Positions 41,801-49,273 of a stretch of 60,861 bases of DNA are shown here, one piece after another (positions within the stretch are counted from its first letter, which is position 1; each line of letters begins with the position of its first letter). Under the pieces are notes generated by a model, which was not told where the DNA came from, made no database searches, and saw only the letters and a program-made list of their open reading frames with translations. This DNA comes from Hydrogenophaga sp. (GTDB lineage: Bacteria; Pseudomonadota; Gammaproteobacteria; Burkholderiales; Burkholderiaceae_C). The DNA is taken from the NCBI RefSeq assembly GCF_030158645.1, contig NZ_JAOASO010000048.1:1-60861 (forward strand). The letters run 5' to 3'. A program made the translations under genes and the position numbers.

Positions 41801-41998
41801 TACACACTGACCACGCCCCGCCTGTTGTTCTACGTGGCCTACGGCGACGCGGGTGTGGTCAAACTGGACTGGAGCAACGTGACCGCGCCCTCCCTGATGG
41901 CCATCAAGGGTGTGGTCGGCGGAGCCGGCGCCACCGCCATCCACAACGGCCGCGTTTATGTGGCGGCGGGAGCGGGTGGCCTCAGCGTGTTCAAGTAA
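38900..41998 (+). CDS. LVIVD-type beta-propeller lipoprotein
   Basis: A 1032-residue lipoprotein (lipobox ATGC, C32, followed by seven Gly). Repeated units such as IGVVNITNPA, GLVAVDVTTAG, YAIVADGDNGLSVYD, YGVSVVDM, GVVKLDWSNV and GGLSVFK are LVIVD-type propeller blades. It starts 51 bases after the sorting-signal protein, so the two are one transcript ending at the strong terminator at 42051. Ligand unknown; an extracellular binding or scaffold role is inferred. Confidence 0.85.
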   Translation: MTFRPLQSLVRRPLWTAGLTAVCAAAAVATGCGGGGGGGAADSAAVTPTTIIEANIDTLATQVGGGTQDVELYNDGTADWTLYTMANRFAATPIGMSKGAVTEIAMPGAIQHITVVKGYGGQNYALLSMGSKGIGVVNITNPAAMVHVRTMSVSYLPPEYTYSDGGGTIFTEAAAAAPLADGPVTDLLVDDRGTPETTDDELFVANGAFGIQSTKLSHLLGAAADGVLTIDGAQAWTMKYAGENPWGGPMSLQQHGGRLYAALGFLGVGIYDPTTLARQGAYNLYTDCANSQQEDWFGFPHRKPACNTALLASPAYKDADGMPTYEQAAAELGDKNSLGAYPWAEFDRYGKYYYNARSLDLVDLPGGKTMAYVAYSLGGLVAVDVTTAGAPVYAGYVPAAPAHGPDEPPVNVDKKGILSHFGSGMLKEAGVMNVRVVPDPDDGTKFHAYYTDHFAGLVVVKGAEAPGAQWRNGSYNNDTDPRVFWPDYEFVKSYDMTPVPVGDESMPKFLTAVNGNYTAPVMLVTGEINGHGGSLFMVAGNTKASGQVDVVESSGAGGVSFVDIIDLQGAGVAVANRFAVPVNLVSTNEVGAAEDGSASQPIAIGHAEGVTVSGNHLYLGDGPHGMSVWRIADGLNPIDDLHLVANTLQSEYPTGDTVLPTPHAFKVAFGADPTQAYVMSQSLGMRRVNVSAVTSGAAQVGSPALLNAKGGIFEHNTEAGNVGAVKITGQDHAYGVTFRGKYAIVADGDNGLSVYDTTADPGTGTHVAANIGDSEGTSGKPPLGRAATVKLWTNSATQRTYAVVAAGSYGVSVVDMTDFFATGLASDLNVAEHLIKTFEPLKADDDNAFGSADGKSVDVHVVGDMAYFSYDSFGLVAYRMADLIRPATLERPAVVPAGQAPDACLAVTDVTKLSAKQGGVAECRPAAAGYFKLQKLAGYESVDGGALYMTPQLFPANQLLSNGAGSVYTLTTPRLLFYVAYGDAGVVKLDWSNVTAPSLMAIKGVVGGAGATAIHNGRVYVAAGAGGLSVFK

Positions 41999-42050
41999 CC
42001 CGGTCATCTTGTGTTCGGGCTGCTCTCTGTCCCTGGGAGCATCCCCTTGC

Positions 42051-42085
42051 AGGACACCGCCCGTATTCGGGTGGTGTCCTTTTTT
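42051..42085 (+). terminator. Strong Rho-independent terminator
   Basis: A 13-bp stem (one G-T pair) AGGACACCGCCCG/CGGGTGGTGTCCT with loop TATT is followed by six Ts. It ends the propeller gene transcript, only 14 bases before the mrtJ ATG. Confidence 0.92.
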
Positions 42086-42098
42086 GCTTCAATCTCCG

Positions 42099-42554
42099 AT
42101 GCCAGTGCACCGTCTGAACCGTCCTGACCCCCACCTGGTGCTGGCCCTGATGGCGGCCGTGCCCGTGTGGGTCGGGCTCCTGATGTGGGCCGGCCCGTGG
42201 ATGCGTGTCCCGCAAGGCGTGTGGTCCTGGTGCTCGCTGCTGCTGGTGCAGCCCTGTCTGGAAGAGTGGGTGTTTCGCGGCCTGCTGCAGGGCGAGGCAC
42301 TTCGGCTGACCACCTGGCGTGGAAGGCCTGCGCGGCTGGGACCGGTCACCTGGGCCAACGCGCTGGTCACGCTGGCTTTTGTCGCGCTGCACCTTCTGAC
42401 CACGCCGGTGGCCTGGGCCCTGGCCGTGGCGGCGCCCTCGCTGGTGCTGGGCCATCTGCGTGAGCGGTTCAACAGCGTGTGGCCGGCTGTGTGGGTTCAC
42501 GCCATTTACAACATGGGCTTCGGCGTGACCGCCTGGCTCCACCGCGCTGTCTGA
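42099..42554 (+). CDS. mrtJ: MrtJ-like glutamic intramembrane protease (CPBP/CAAX family)
   Basis: A 151-residue membrane protein with four to five hydrophobic segments and the CPBP protease motifs: EEWVFRG (E55, E56, R60), FVALH (H98) and VHAIYN (H134). Its small size fits the dedicated MrtJ proteases of JDVT-CTERM systems, which cleave the C-terminal tail of one target; the likely target is the protein at 36572. The ATG follows a terminator directly and has no clear ribosome-binding site. Confidence 0.75.
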   Translation: MPVHRLNRPDPHLVLALMAAVPVWVGLLMWAGPWMRVPQGVWSWCSLLLVQPCLEEWVFRGLLQGEALRLTTWRGRPARLGPVTWANALVTLAFVALHLLTTPVAWALAVAAPSLVLGHLRERFNSVWPAVWVHAIYNMGFGVTAWLHRAV

Positions 42555-42573
42555 GGTCCGCACCTGGCGGACC
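42555..42573 (+). terminator. Hairpin directly after mrtJ
   Basis: A 7-bp perfect stem GGTCCGC/GCGGACC with a 5-base loop starts at the base after the stop codon. It lacks a T tract. Confidence 0.4.
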
Positions 42574-42622
42574 GCAGCGTTGGTGGACACCGGATCGTGG
42601 TCTGTCGGCAGGCGTGGACTTC

Positions 42623-42649
42623 GCTGACCCGGCTGACCCGGCTGGCCCG
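42623..42649. repeat. Three 9-bp tandem units
   Basis: GCTGACCCG, GCTGACCCG, GCTGGCCCG in the gap between mrtJ and the VOC gene. Non-coding; no function seen. Confidence 0.7.
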
Positions 42650-42752
42650 CAAACGACTGGGCCAACCGGCCGCTTTCGGCCTTGCAACCCACTCAACTCC
42701 TCAACGAGCGCTACCATCCACCGGCATTTTTGTTCACCACAAGGAAAAAACA

Positions 42753-43145
42753 ATGTTCAGTCATGTGATGGTGGGGTCCAACGACCTGGAGCGCTCGAAG
42801 ATTTTCTACACCGCGGTGCTCGGCACACTCGGCGTGGGTGCGCCGGTGGAAAACACAGCGGGTTCGGGCCACAAGCGGCTCTTCTTCCGCCACGAAGGCA
42901 CGTCGTTCTGCGTGAGCGAACCCATCAACGGGGAAGCGGCGTGCCCTGCCAACGGCGGCACCGTCGGCTTCAAGTGCGCGTCGCCCGAGCAGTTGCAGGC
43001 GTTTCACGACACGGCCGTGGCGCACGGCGGCGTGTCGATTGAAGACGCACCCGGCCCGCGCGGCGGCCCATCGGGCAGCATGCACCTGGCCTACGTGCGC
43101 GACCCGGACGGCAACAAGCTCTGCGCGCTGTACCGCGTGCCTTGA
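42753..43145 (+). CDS. VOC (glyoxalase/bleomycin-resistance fold) protein
   Basis: A 130-residue protein with AAGGA upstream of the ATG. It has the vicinal-oxygen-chelate pattern: FSHVMVGSNDLERSKIFY at the N terminus and AYVRDPDGNKLCALY at the C terminus, with the metal-site His and Glu/Asp positions. Substrate unknown. The stop codon lies in a hairpin shared with the convergent gene. Confidence 0.9.
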   Translation: MFSHVMVGSNDLERSKIFYTAVLGTLGVGAPVENTAGSGHKRLFFRHEGTSFCVSEPINGEAACPANGGTVGFKCASPEQLQAFHDTAVAHGGVSIEDAPGPRGGPSGSMHLAYVRDPDGNKLCALYRVP

Positions 43146-43166
43146 GGGCTTTCGGCCGAGCCCTCA
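43143..43166. terminator. Bidirectional hairpin holding both stop codons
   Basis: An 8-bp perfect stem TGAGGGCT/AGCCCTCA with an 8-base loop. The left arm begins with the TGA of the VOC gene; the right arm ends with the complement of the TGA of the glycine-zipper gene. Confidence 0.6.
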
Positions 43167-43532
43167 GGGCTTGACGGGCGCCTTCTTCGCCGTCGTCGTT
43201 GTGTCGGCGGCGTCCGGCGCATCCTCGCTCACCAGCGGGCCAGCGGCCACGCCGCCGAGGGCGCCGGCAACCGCACCCACGGTGCCCGCCACCACCGCGC
43301 CCACCGGGCCGGCCACCAGGGTGCCGATGGCTGCACCCGCCGCCGCACCCACGATGACGCCCCCACCGGCCAGCACGGAATGGGCCTCGCGTTCGGCTTC
43401 GTCGGGGTTCAGCGGCGACTGCGCCGCGGCCTCCGGGTCTTGCGAGGGAATGCCGTGGCCGGGGCGGGCCTGCGCGGCGAGGTCTTTGTCGACCGGCTCG
43501 GTTTTTGAGGAAGGCGTGTGGGTTGGGCTCAT
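43164..43532 (-). CDS. Glycine-zipper domain protein
   Basis: A 122-residue protein. The first half is charged and soluble. The second half has a Gly/Ala-rich hydrophobic stretch (about 53-100) with GxxxG spacing, such as GAAAGAAIGTLVAGPVGAVV, typical of glycine-zipper proteins that insert in membranes. The C-terminal tail is Asp/Thr/Lys-rich. AGGGGA precedes the ATG. Role unknown, possibly stress related. Confidence 0.75.
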   Translation of the reverse strand: MSPTHTPSSKTEPVDKDLAAQARPGHGIPSQDPEAAAQSPLNPDEAEREAHSVLAGGGVIVGAAAGAAIGTLVAGPVGAVVAGTVGAVAGALGGVAAGPLVSEDAPDAADTTTTAKKAPVKP

Positions 43533-43627
43533 GGGTGTTCCCCTGTGAAGTGGACGGTGTGGGTCCATGCTCACCGCCCGGCGCAGCGCGGTCTGTGCAT
43601 CAACGTACACAGGGGTGCCGTGCCGCC

Positions 43628-44725
43628 TCAGGGCTTGATCGCGACCTTCAATACGCCGTCGCGCTGGTTCGCAAACAGCTCATAGGCCGCCACGATGTCG
43701 TCGAGCTTGAACTGGTGCGTGACCATCAGGCCCAGGTCGATGCGGCCCGAGGCCACCACGTTCATCAAGCGGCGCATGCGCTCCTTGCCGCCGGGGCACA
43801 GCGCGGTGACGATGCGGTGGTCGCCCAGACCGGCGGCGAAGGCGCCCAGGGGAATGGTGAGGTCGCTCGAATAGACACCCAGGCTGGAGAGCGTGCCGCC
43901 GGGTTTGAGCACCCTCAAGGCCGACTCGAACGTGGTCTGCGTGCCCAGCGCTTCAATGGACGAATCCACGCCGCGCCCGCCGGTGATCTTCATGATCTCG
44001 TCGACCACGTCGCAGTGCTTGAAATTGAGCGTGAGGTCGGCGCCCATCTTTTTGGCGATGCCCAGGCGGTGGTCGTTGCCGTCCACCGCGATGATGGTGG
44101 AGGCGCCGAGCAGCCGCGCGCCGGCCGTGGCGCACAGGCCGATGGGCCCTTGCGCAAACACCACCACCGTGTCGCCGATGCGGATGTTCGCGTTCTCCGC
44201 GCCCTTGAAGCCGGTGGACATGATGTCGGGGCACATCAGCACCTGCTCGTCGGTCAGGCCGTCGGGAATGGGCGCGAGGTTGGCCTGGGCGTCGGGCACC
44301 AGCACGTACTCGGCCTGGGTGCCGTCGATCAGGTTGCCGAAGCGCCAGCCCGCCGTGGCCTTGAAGCCGTGGCAGCCGCACAGGCCCTGGGGAATGAGGT
44401 AACTGCCGTCCTGCGAGGGTGCGCCGTCTTGCGCAGCGTACGAATTGAAGTTGGGGCAGATGGCCCCGGCGATCACGCGCTGGCCTTCGGTGTAGCCCTG
44501 CACGGCGCTGCCGAGTTTTTCGATCACGCCCACCGGCTCGTGGCCGATGGTCAGGCCCTGGGCCACCGGGTACTCACCCTTGAGGATGTGCACGTCGGTG
44601 CCGCAGATGGTGGTGGTGGTGATCCGGATCAGCGCGTCGTTGGGACCCACGTCGGGGATGGGCTTGTCCACCACCTCGATGCGGTTCTTCTCCACGAACA
44701 CAGCGGCTTTCATCATGGTGGCCAT
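43628..44725 (-). CDS. Zinc-dependent alcohol dehydrogenase (MDR family)
   Basis: A 365-residue medium-chain dehydrogenase/reductase. CGTDVHI and GHEPVG supply the catalytic-zinc Cys and His, MCPDIMSTGF the third ligand region, and the Rossmann motif is GPIGLCATAGA. It resembles the TBADH-like group that lacks the four-Cys structural zinc site. AGGAG precedes the ATG. NADPH versus NADH and the substrate cannot be told from sequence alone. Confidence 0.92.
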   Translation of the reverse strand: MATMMKAAVFVEKNRIEVVDKPIPDVGPNDALIRITTTTICGTDVHILKGEYPVAQGLTIGHEPVGVIEKLGSAVQGYTEGQRVIAGAICPNFNSYAAQDGAPSQDGSYLIPQGLCGCHGFKATAGWRFGNLIDGTQAEYVLVPDAQANLAPIPDGLTDEQVLMCPDIMSTGFKGAENANIRIGDTVVVFAQGPIGLCATAGARLLGASTIIAVDGNDHRLGIAKKMGADLTLNFKHCDVVDEIMKITGGRGVDSSIEALGTQTTFESALRVLKPGGTLSSLGVYSSDLTIPLGAFAAGLGDHRIVTALCPGGKERMRRLMNVVASGRIDLGLMVTHQFKLDDIVAAYELFANQRDGVLKVAIKP

Positions 44726-44762
44726 GGGGTACTCCTGATGCGGTTGAACCAGCGCGGCGGGG

Positions 44763-44981
44763 TCAGGCGGCGCTGGCTTTCTTGAGGATGGTGTAGAGCT
44801 CGTCCTTGAGCTGCAGCTTCTCGCGTTTGAGGGTTTCGATCTCGACGTTGGTCGCGATCTCCAGGCCGTCTTCCATGTTCTTGATCTTCTGGTCGAGCGC
44901 GTTGTGCTGGTCGAACAGGCGCGTGAAGTGGTGGTCGTTGCCCTTGAGGCTGGTGATGAGTTCTCGGTACTCTGGAAACAT
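44763..44981 (-). CDS. YdcH/DUF465 family small protein
   Basis: A 72-residue helical protein with AAAGGA before the ATG. It has the DUF465 pattern: FPEYRELITSLKGNDHHFTRL, DQHNALDQKI and LKREKLQLKDELYTIL. Such proteins form short coiled-coil hairpins; function unknown. It lies 37 bases upstream of the alcohol dehydrogenase gene on the same strand and may share its promoter. An FNR-type box is 92 bases upstream of its start. Confidence 0.92.
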   Translation of the reverse strand: MFPEYRELITSLKGNDHHFTRLFDQHNALDQKIKNMEDGLEIATNVEIETLKREKLQLKDELYTILKKASAA

Positions 44982-45072
44982 GGGTGTTCCTTTCAGTGAG
45001 CGCCGCGGGAATCGCGGCGTGGGAAGGTGTCCTGGCTGGGTTTCAGTGTGGACCTGGGCGGGCCCATCGCTG

Positions 45073-45086
45073 TTGACGCAGGTCAA
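45073..45086 (+). promoter_or_regulatory. FNR/Anr-type box between DUF465 gene and oxidase remnant
   Basis: TTGAC-GCAG-GTCAA is a perfect 5-4-5 dyad matching FNR/Dnr sites at eight of ten positions of the FNR consensus. It sits about 117 bases upstream of the oxidase-like fragment and 92 bases upstream of the DUF465-alcohol dehydrogenase pair on the other strand. Confidence 0.6.
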
Positions 45087-45202
45087 GCAGAACGCGAACC
45101 CCCAGCTTGGCCGCGATGCGCCGGCGCATCTGTGCGCCAGCGCCCAGACCACCCCGTCTCAAGGCATCAGGATGTTCGTGGATGCCACCCGAACGGAGAC
45201 CC

Positions 45203-45301
45203 ATGCTCGACGCACGCCCGCTGCACCACCGCCCCCTGAAGGCCAGCGATCACTTCGCCCGCGGCGTGACGAAACTCCTGCGCTTCATCGCCCAGCGCTA
45301 A
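45203..45301 (+). pseudogene. Possible broken alternative oxidase (AOX) 5' fragment
   Basis: A 32-codon ORF (ATG 45203 to TAA 45301). LHHRPLKASDHFARGVTKLL followed by RF resembles, from memory, the N terminus of bacterial alternative oxidases (LHH..., SDR.A.GFTKLLRF). In those proteins the next residues are a conserved RYGHRAV segment; here the frame stops at R-TAA and nothing AOX-like follows. I read it as a remnant, or else a chance small ORF. It could be a real 32-residue peptide. Confidence 0.35.
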
Positions 45302-45352
45302 TGGAAGCTCAAGGACGGCTCGACCCTGAATGAGGCCCGTGGTGAGGCTCGC

Positions 45353-45541
45353 TCAACCCGCGAGGTTGCGAAACAGATAGCGACCGAGCGCGACCCAGAA
45401 ATCACCGCCCGAGTGTTGTTGCCACACCAGTGAAAGATCGACAAAGGCCTTGTGGAAGATCATCGCAAGGAGCCCCATGAGGCAGATGATGGCGACGATC
45501 TGCAGCCCGGTCTTGAAGCGTTCGTCTTGGCGGTTGTGCAT
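45353..45541 (-). CDS. Small single-pass membrane protein, hypothetical
   Basis: A 62-residue protein from ATG 45541. One hydrophobic segment (about residues 11-31, VAIICLMGLLAMIF) is followed by a conserved-looking C terminus, SLVWQQHSGGDFWVALGRYLFRNLAG in part. An upstream ATG at 45589 would add 16 unlikely residues. I do not recognise a family. It lies downstream of the semialdehyde dehydrogenase gene, convergent with the oxidase-like fragment. Confidence 0.55.
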   Translation of the reverse strand: MHNRQDERFKTGLQIVAIICLMGLLAMIFHKAFVDLSLVWQQHSGGDFWVALGRYLFRNLAG

Positions 45542-45617
45542 CGCCCGGATTATGGCGATGCACCCCGAACGGCCTTCAGAAGCGGACACCCACCGAGACT
45601 TTGACCGGTTGCACCGT

Positions 45618-46985
45618 TCAAGCCACCCGGATCAACTTCTTGTTGACGAACTCCTGAATGCCCGCGCTGGAGAGTTCGCGCCCATAGCCCGAGTTCTTCA
45701 CACCGCCGAACGGCAGGTCCGGCATCGAGACGGCGGCCGAGTTGATGAACACCATGCCGGTGTCGATTTGTCGGGCCACGCGTTTGCCGCGTTCAAGATC
45801 CTGCGTGAACACCGACCCGCCGAGACCAAACGGCGAGTCGTTGGCCAGCGCCACGGCCGCGGCTTCGTCGGGCACCCGGAAAAAGAGCGCCACCGGACCA
45901 AAGAACTCCTGCTTGTACGTCGGGTTGGCCGCCTCGATGTCCGTGAGGATGGTCGGCTGCATGAAGGCGCCGCGCTGTCCTTCGATGCGCTGGCCGCCCA
46001 TCACGATGCGTGCGCCGTGGGCCACAGCCTCGTCCACCTGGCCCAGCAGCGTCTCCAGCGCCTGCACCGATGACAGCGGGGCCAGCGTGGTCTGGCGGTC
46101 CATCGGGTCGCCCGCCTCGAAGCCCTGCAGGGCGGTCTGGAACTTTTCAAGAAAACGATCGGCCAAGGCTTCCACCACGATGAAACGCTTGGATGCCGTG
46201 CAGGCTTGTCCGCTGTTGCCCATGCGGCCGCTCACCGCGTGTTTGACCGCACTGTCCAGGTCGGCGTCGTCGAGCACGATGAACGCGTCGCTGCCGCCGA
46301 GCTCCAGCGTGGACTTCTTCAGGTTCTTGCCCGCGCGCTGGGCGACGACGGCTCCAGCACCCTCACTGCCGGTCAGGGCGACGGCCCGGATGCGGTCATC
46401 GTCGATGACCTGGGCGACCTGGTCCTTGGAGATGAACAGGTTGGTGTACGCACCCACCGGTGCACCCGCTTCTTCGAGCAGGCGCTCGAAGGCCAGTGCG
46501 CACTGCGGCACGTTGGACGCGTGCTTGACCATCACCACGTTGCCCGCCATCAGGTTGGGGGCCGCGAAACGCGCGATCTGGTAGTACGGATAGTTCCACG
46601 GTTCCACGCCGAAGAGCACGCCGATCGGACTGCTCTCGACCACGGCGTCGCCCTTGGCGGCGAGCTTCTCGGGCGCCAGGAAGGACTCCGCGTGCTCGGC
46701 GTAGTAGTCGAGAATGGCCGCGCTCAGCTTCACCTCGCCCTCGCTCTGGGCGATCAGCTTGCCCATTTCGATCGTGATGAGTTCGGCGAACGCCTGCGTC
46801 CGCTCGCGCATGAGGGCGGCGGCGCGGGACAGCACCGCCTTGCGTTCGGCAAAGCTCTTGTGACGCCACACCTGTTCGAAACAGGCCTGCGCTGCGGTCA
46901 GCTTGCTCTCCAGCTCGGCGTCGTCGATGTCGCCGTAGGACTTGAGGATTTCACCGTTGTAGGGGTTGGTGCTTTGATAGGCCAT
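45618..46985 (-). CDS. NAD(P)-dependent succinate-semialdehyde dehydrogenase-like enzyme
   Basis: A 455-residue aldehyde dehydrogenase. Catalytic Cys in GNSGQACTASKRF (near 254), catalytic Glu in LELGGSDAF (near 220), and the N-terminal AYQSTNPYNGEILK fit the short GabD-like/SSADH group. It oxidises an aldehyde to the acid; succinate semialdehyde is the family default. It is 33 bases downstream of the DJ-1/PfpI gene on the same strand. Confidence 0.92.
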   Translation of the reverse strand: MAYQSTNPYNGEILKSYGDIDDAELESKLTAAQACFEQVWRHKSFAERKAVLSRAAALMRERTQAFAELITIEMGKLIAQSEGEVKLSAAILDYYAEHAESFLAPEKLAAKGDAVVESSPIGVLFGVEPWNYPYYQIARFAAPNLMAGNVVMVKHASNVPQCALAFERLLEEAGAPVGAYTNLFISKDQVAQVIDDDRIRAVALTGSEGAGAVVAQRAGKNLKKSTLELGGSDAFIVLDDADLDSAVKHAVSGRMGNSGQACTASKRFIVVEALADRFLEKFQTALQGFEAGDPMDRQTTLAPLSSVQALETLLGQVDEAVAHGARIVMGGQRIEGQRGAFMQPTILTDIEAANPTYKQEFFGPVALFFRVPDEAAAVALANDSPFGLGGSVFTQDLERGKRVARQIDTGMVFINSAAVSMPDLPFGGVKNSGYGRELSSAGIQEFVNKKLIRVA

Positions 46986-47018
46986 GGGTGCTCCGGTGAT
47001 GGGATTCGGGTGGTCGAT

Positions 47019-47702
47019 TCAAGCGGCCTGCAGTTGCGCCAGCACGGCGCGCGCGGCGGCGGCGGACGAGGCGGGGTTTTGTCCGGTGATCAGGTGGCCA
47101 TCGGTGACCACAAAAGATTGCCAGTCGTCACCTTTGTGGTACAGACCGCCGTTGGCTTCCAGCATGTCCTGCACCAGGAAGGGCACCACCTGGGTCAGCT
47201 GCACGGCCTCTTCTTCGGTGTTGGTGAAGCCGGTGACCTTCTTGCCCTTGACCAGCGGCGCGCCGTCGGCCGACTTGGTGTGGCGAAACACGCCCGGCGC
47301 GTGGCAGACCGCCGAGACCGGTTTGCCGGCAGCGAACATGGTCTCGATCAACCGGATGGAGTGTGTGTCTTCTGCCAGGTCCCACAGCGGGCCATGACCA
47401 CCCGGATAGAACACCGCGTCGAATCCTTCGCCCGACACTTCGGCCAACCGGGTGGTGTGCGCCAGCGCATCGATGGCCGCCGGGTCCTTCTTGAACCGGC
47501 GTGTGTCGTCGGTCTGGGCGTCTTCAGCGTCGCTGGTGGGGTCCAGTGGTGGCTGTCCGCCTTGGGGGGAAGCGAGCACGATCTCGGCGCCCGCGTCCTT
47601 GAAGACGTAATAAGGCGCCGCAAACTCTTCCAGCCAGAAGCCGGTCTTTTTGCCCGTGTCGCCGAGTTGGTCGTGGGAGGTCAGGATCATCAGAATCTTC
47701 AT
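47019..47702 (-). CDS. DJ-1/PfpI family (type 1 glutamine amidotransferase-like) protein
   Basis: A 227-residue protein of the Hsp31/DJ-1 kind. The nucleophile elbow is AVCHAPGVF (Cys near 137), with FYPGGHGPLWDL before it supplying the Glu/His-type partner region. Members act as glyoxalase III or chaperones in carbonyl stress. The start at 47702 (MKILMILTSHDQL) is typical. It probably shares a transcript with the aldehyde dehydrogenase. Confidence 0.92.
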   Translation of the reverse strand: MKILMILTSHDQLGDTGKKTGFWLEEFAAPYYVFKDAGAEIVLASPQGGQPPLDPTSDAEDAQTDDTRRFKKDPAAIDALAHTTRLAEVSGEGFDAVFYPGGHGPLWDLAEDTHSIRLIETMFAAGKPVSAVCHAPGVFRHTKSADGAPLVKGKKVTGFTNTEEEAVQLTQVVPFLVQDMLEANGGLYHKGDDWQSFVVTDGHLITGQNPASSAAAARAVLAQLQAA

Positions 47703-47873
47703 GGGGTTTGCCTGGTGTTGCACGTCAGCGCCTGAAGCGCCGTGCGGTGGAATGGGGAAACGCATGGCGCACGCAAAGCCAGAGGCTGCGCGGCATGCAG
47801 CGGTGCGGGAGAACGCCGCGCACCACCAACAGGTTGCCGTCCGAAGTCGGTTGCTGTCTGTTCGTCAGCGCAC

Positions 47874-48014
47874 TCAGTCCAGCGGCCGGGGCAGCTCGCG
47901 GGCCCTGGCGATCGCCGGATCTTTGCACGCGTGCATGGCCAGGCCGCTCCACATCGCCGAGGCCTGCAGGCGCTCCAGGCGCGCGCCCAGCGCGCGTGGG
48001 CCGAACGCGGTCAA
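47874..48014 (-). CDS. Possible 46-residue small protein after codA
   Basis: An ORF starting at TTG 48014, overlapping the cytosine deaminase stop as TTGA, and ending at 47874. The sequence ERLQASAMWSGLAMHACKD looks protein-like and amphipathic, but I do not recognise it and a chance ORF in GC-rich DNA is as likely. The remaining 170 bases up to the DJ-1 gene show no gene. Confidence 0.22.
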   Translation of the reverse strand: MTAFGPRALGARLERLQASAMWSGLAMHACKDPAIARARELPRPLD

Positions 48015-49273
48015 GCCAGCGCTCCGGTGCGGCCGGGCAGGCTCAGGTGCGGCACCGGCGGCGCCGTCTCCGACAGCAGGAGGCCCTTGCGCCACACCTT
48101 CAGCCGCGTGGCGCGCAGGCGGATGGCCTCGATCGGGTCGCGCGCCTGCAGCAGCACGAAGCTGGCGTCACACCCAGGCGCAATGCCAAAGCCGCTCAAC
48201 CCCATCACCTTCGCGGCGTTCGTGGTCACCGCCTCGAAGCATTGGCGCATGCCGGCCTGGCTGGTCATCTGCGCCACGTGCAGGCCCATGTGGGCCACCT
48301 CCAGCATGTCGCCGCTGCCCAGCGGGTACCAGGGGTCCATCACACAGTCGTGGCCAAAGGCCACCGTGACGCCAGCAGCCATGAGCTCGGGCACGCGGGT
48401 CATGCCGCGACGCTTGGGGTAGGTGTCGTGCCGGCCCTGCAGCGTGATGTTGATCAGCGGGTTGGCCACCGCGCTCACGCCCGACTCGGCGATCAGCGGG
48501 ATCAGCTTGGACACAAAGTAGTTGTCCATGCTGTGCATCGAAGTGAGGTGCGAGCCGTTCACGCGGCCCTGCAGGCCCAGGCGGTGGGTTTCGAAGGCCA
48601 GCGTCTCGATGTGGCGCGAGAGCGGGTCGTCACTCTCGTCGCAGTGCATGTCCACCGGCAGGCCGCGTTCGGCGGCCAGTTCACACAGCAGCTTCACGCT
48701 GGCGGTGCCCTCTGCGTACGTGCGCTCGAAGTGCGGAATGCCGCCCACCACGTCCACACCCAGGTCGAGTGCGCGCCTCACGTTGTCCAGCCCGCCCGGG
48801 GTTCGCAGGACGCCGTCTTGTGGGAACGCGACCAGCTGCAGGTCAAGGTAAGGCGCCATGCGCCGTTTGGCCTCCAGCATGGCGCGCACCGGCAGCAGGC
48901 TGGCGTCGCTGGTGTCCACGTGGCTGCGGATGGCGAGCAGGCCCTTGGCCACGGCCCAATCGCCGTAGGCGAGCGCGCGCTCCACCAGGGCTTCTTCGGT
49001 CAGCAGCGGCTTGAGCTGGCCCCACACCGCAATGCCTTCGAGCAGCGTGCCGCTCTGGTTCACGCGCGGCAGCCCGTGGCTCAGCGTGGCGTCCATGTGG
49101 AAATGCGGGTCGCAAAAGGGTGGCGTGAGCAACTGGCCCTGCGCGTCAACGGTTTCATGCGCGGGCACCGTCAGGCCTGCGGACACCTCGGTGATGCGCC
49201 CGCCCTGCACCGCCACGCCCATGTCGGTGCGGCCATCGGGCAGGGTGGCGTGGGTGATCAGCAGGTCGAGCAT
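48011..49273 (-). CDS. codA: Cytosine deaminase-like amidohydrolase
   Basis: A 420-residue amidohydrolase. The zinc motif is FCDPHFHMDATL (HFH near 57-59), HCDESDDPLSRHIETLA carries the catalytic His/Glu, and GHDCVMDPWYPLGSGDMLEVAHMG closely follows CodA. It would deaminate cytosine to uracil; related enzymes act on other pyrimidines, creatinine or isoguanine. No cytosine permease (codB) is adjacent. Divergent from the antiporter gene across 171 bases. Confidence 0.88.
   Translation of the reverse strand: MLDLLITHATLPDGRTDMGVAVQGGRITEVSAGLTVPAHETVDAQGQLLTPPFCDPHFHMDATLSHGLPRVNQSGTLLEGIAVWGQLKPLLTEEALVERALAYGDWAVAKGLLAIRSHVDTSDASLLPVRAMLEAKRRMAPYLDLQLVAFPQDGVLRTPGGLDNVRRALDLGVDVVGGIPHFERTYAEGTASVKLLCELAAERGLPVDMHCDESDDPLSRHIETLAFETHRLGLQGRVNGSHLTSMHSMDNYFVSKLIPLIAESGVSAVANPLINITLQGRHDTYPKRRGMTRVPELMAAGVTVAFGHDCVMDPWYPLGSGDMLEVAHMGLHVAQMTSQAGMRQCFEAVTTNAAKVMGLSGFGIAPGCDASFVLLQARDPIEAIRLRATRLKVWRKGLLLSETAPPVPHLSLPGRTGALA

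Noticed and set aside
37412..42007. A 1531-codon open frame on the minus strand
   Set aside because: It is antisense to the sorting-signal protein and the propeller lipoprotein, both of which have signal peptides, recognisable domains and ribosome-binding sites; the antisense product is His/Gly/Val/Gln-rich low complexity, the usual shadow in high-GC3 DNA.
47703..47873. Possible gene upstream of the DJ-1/PfpI gene
   Set aside because: ORFs here are Arg/Pro/His-rich without motifs or ribosome-binding sites.
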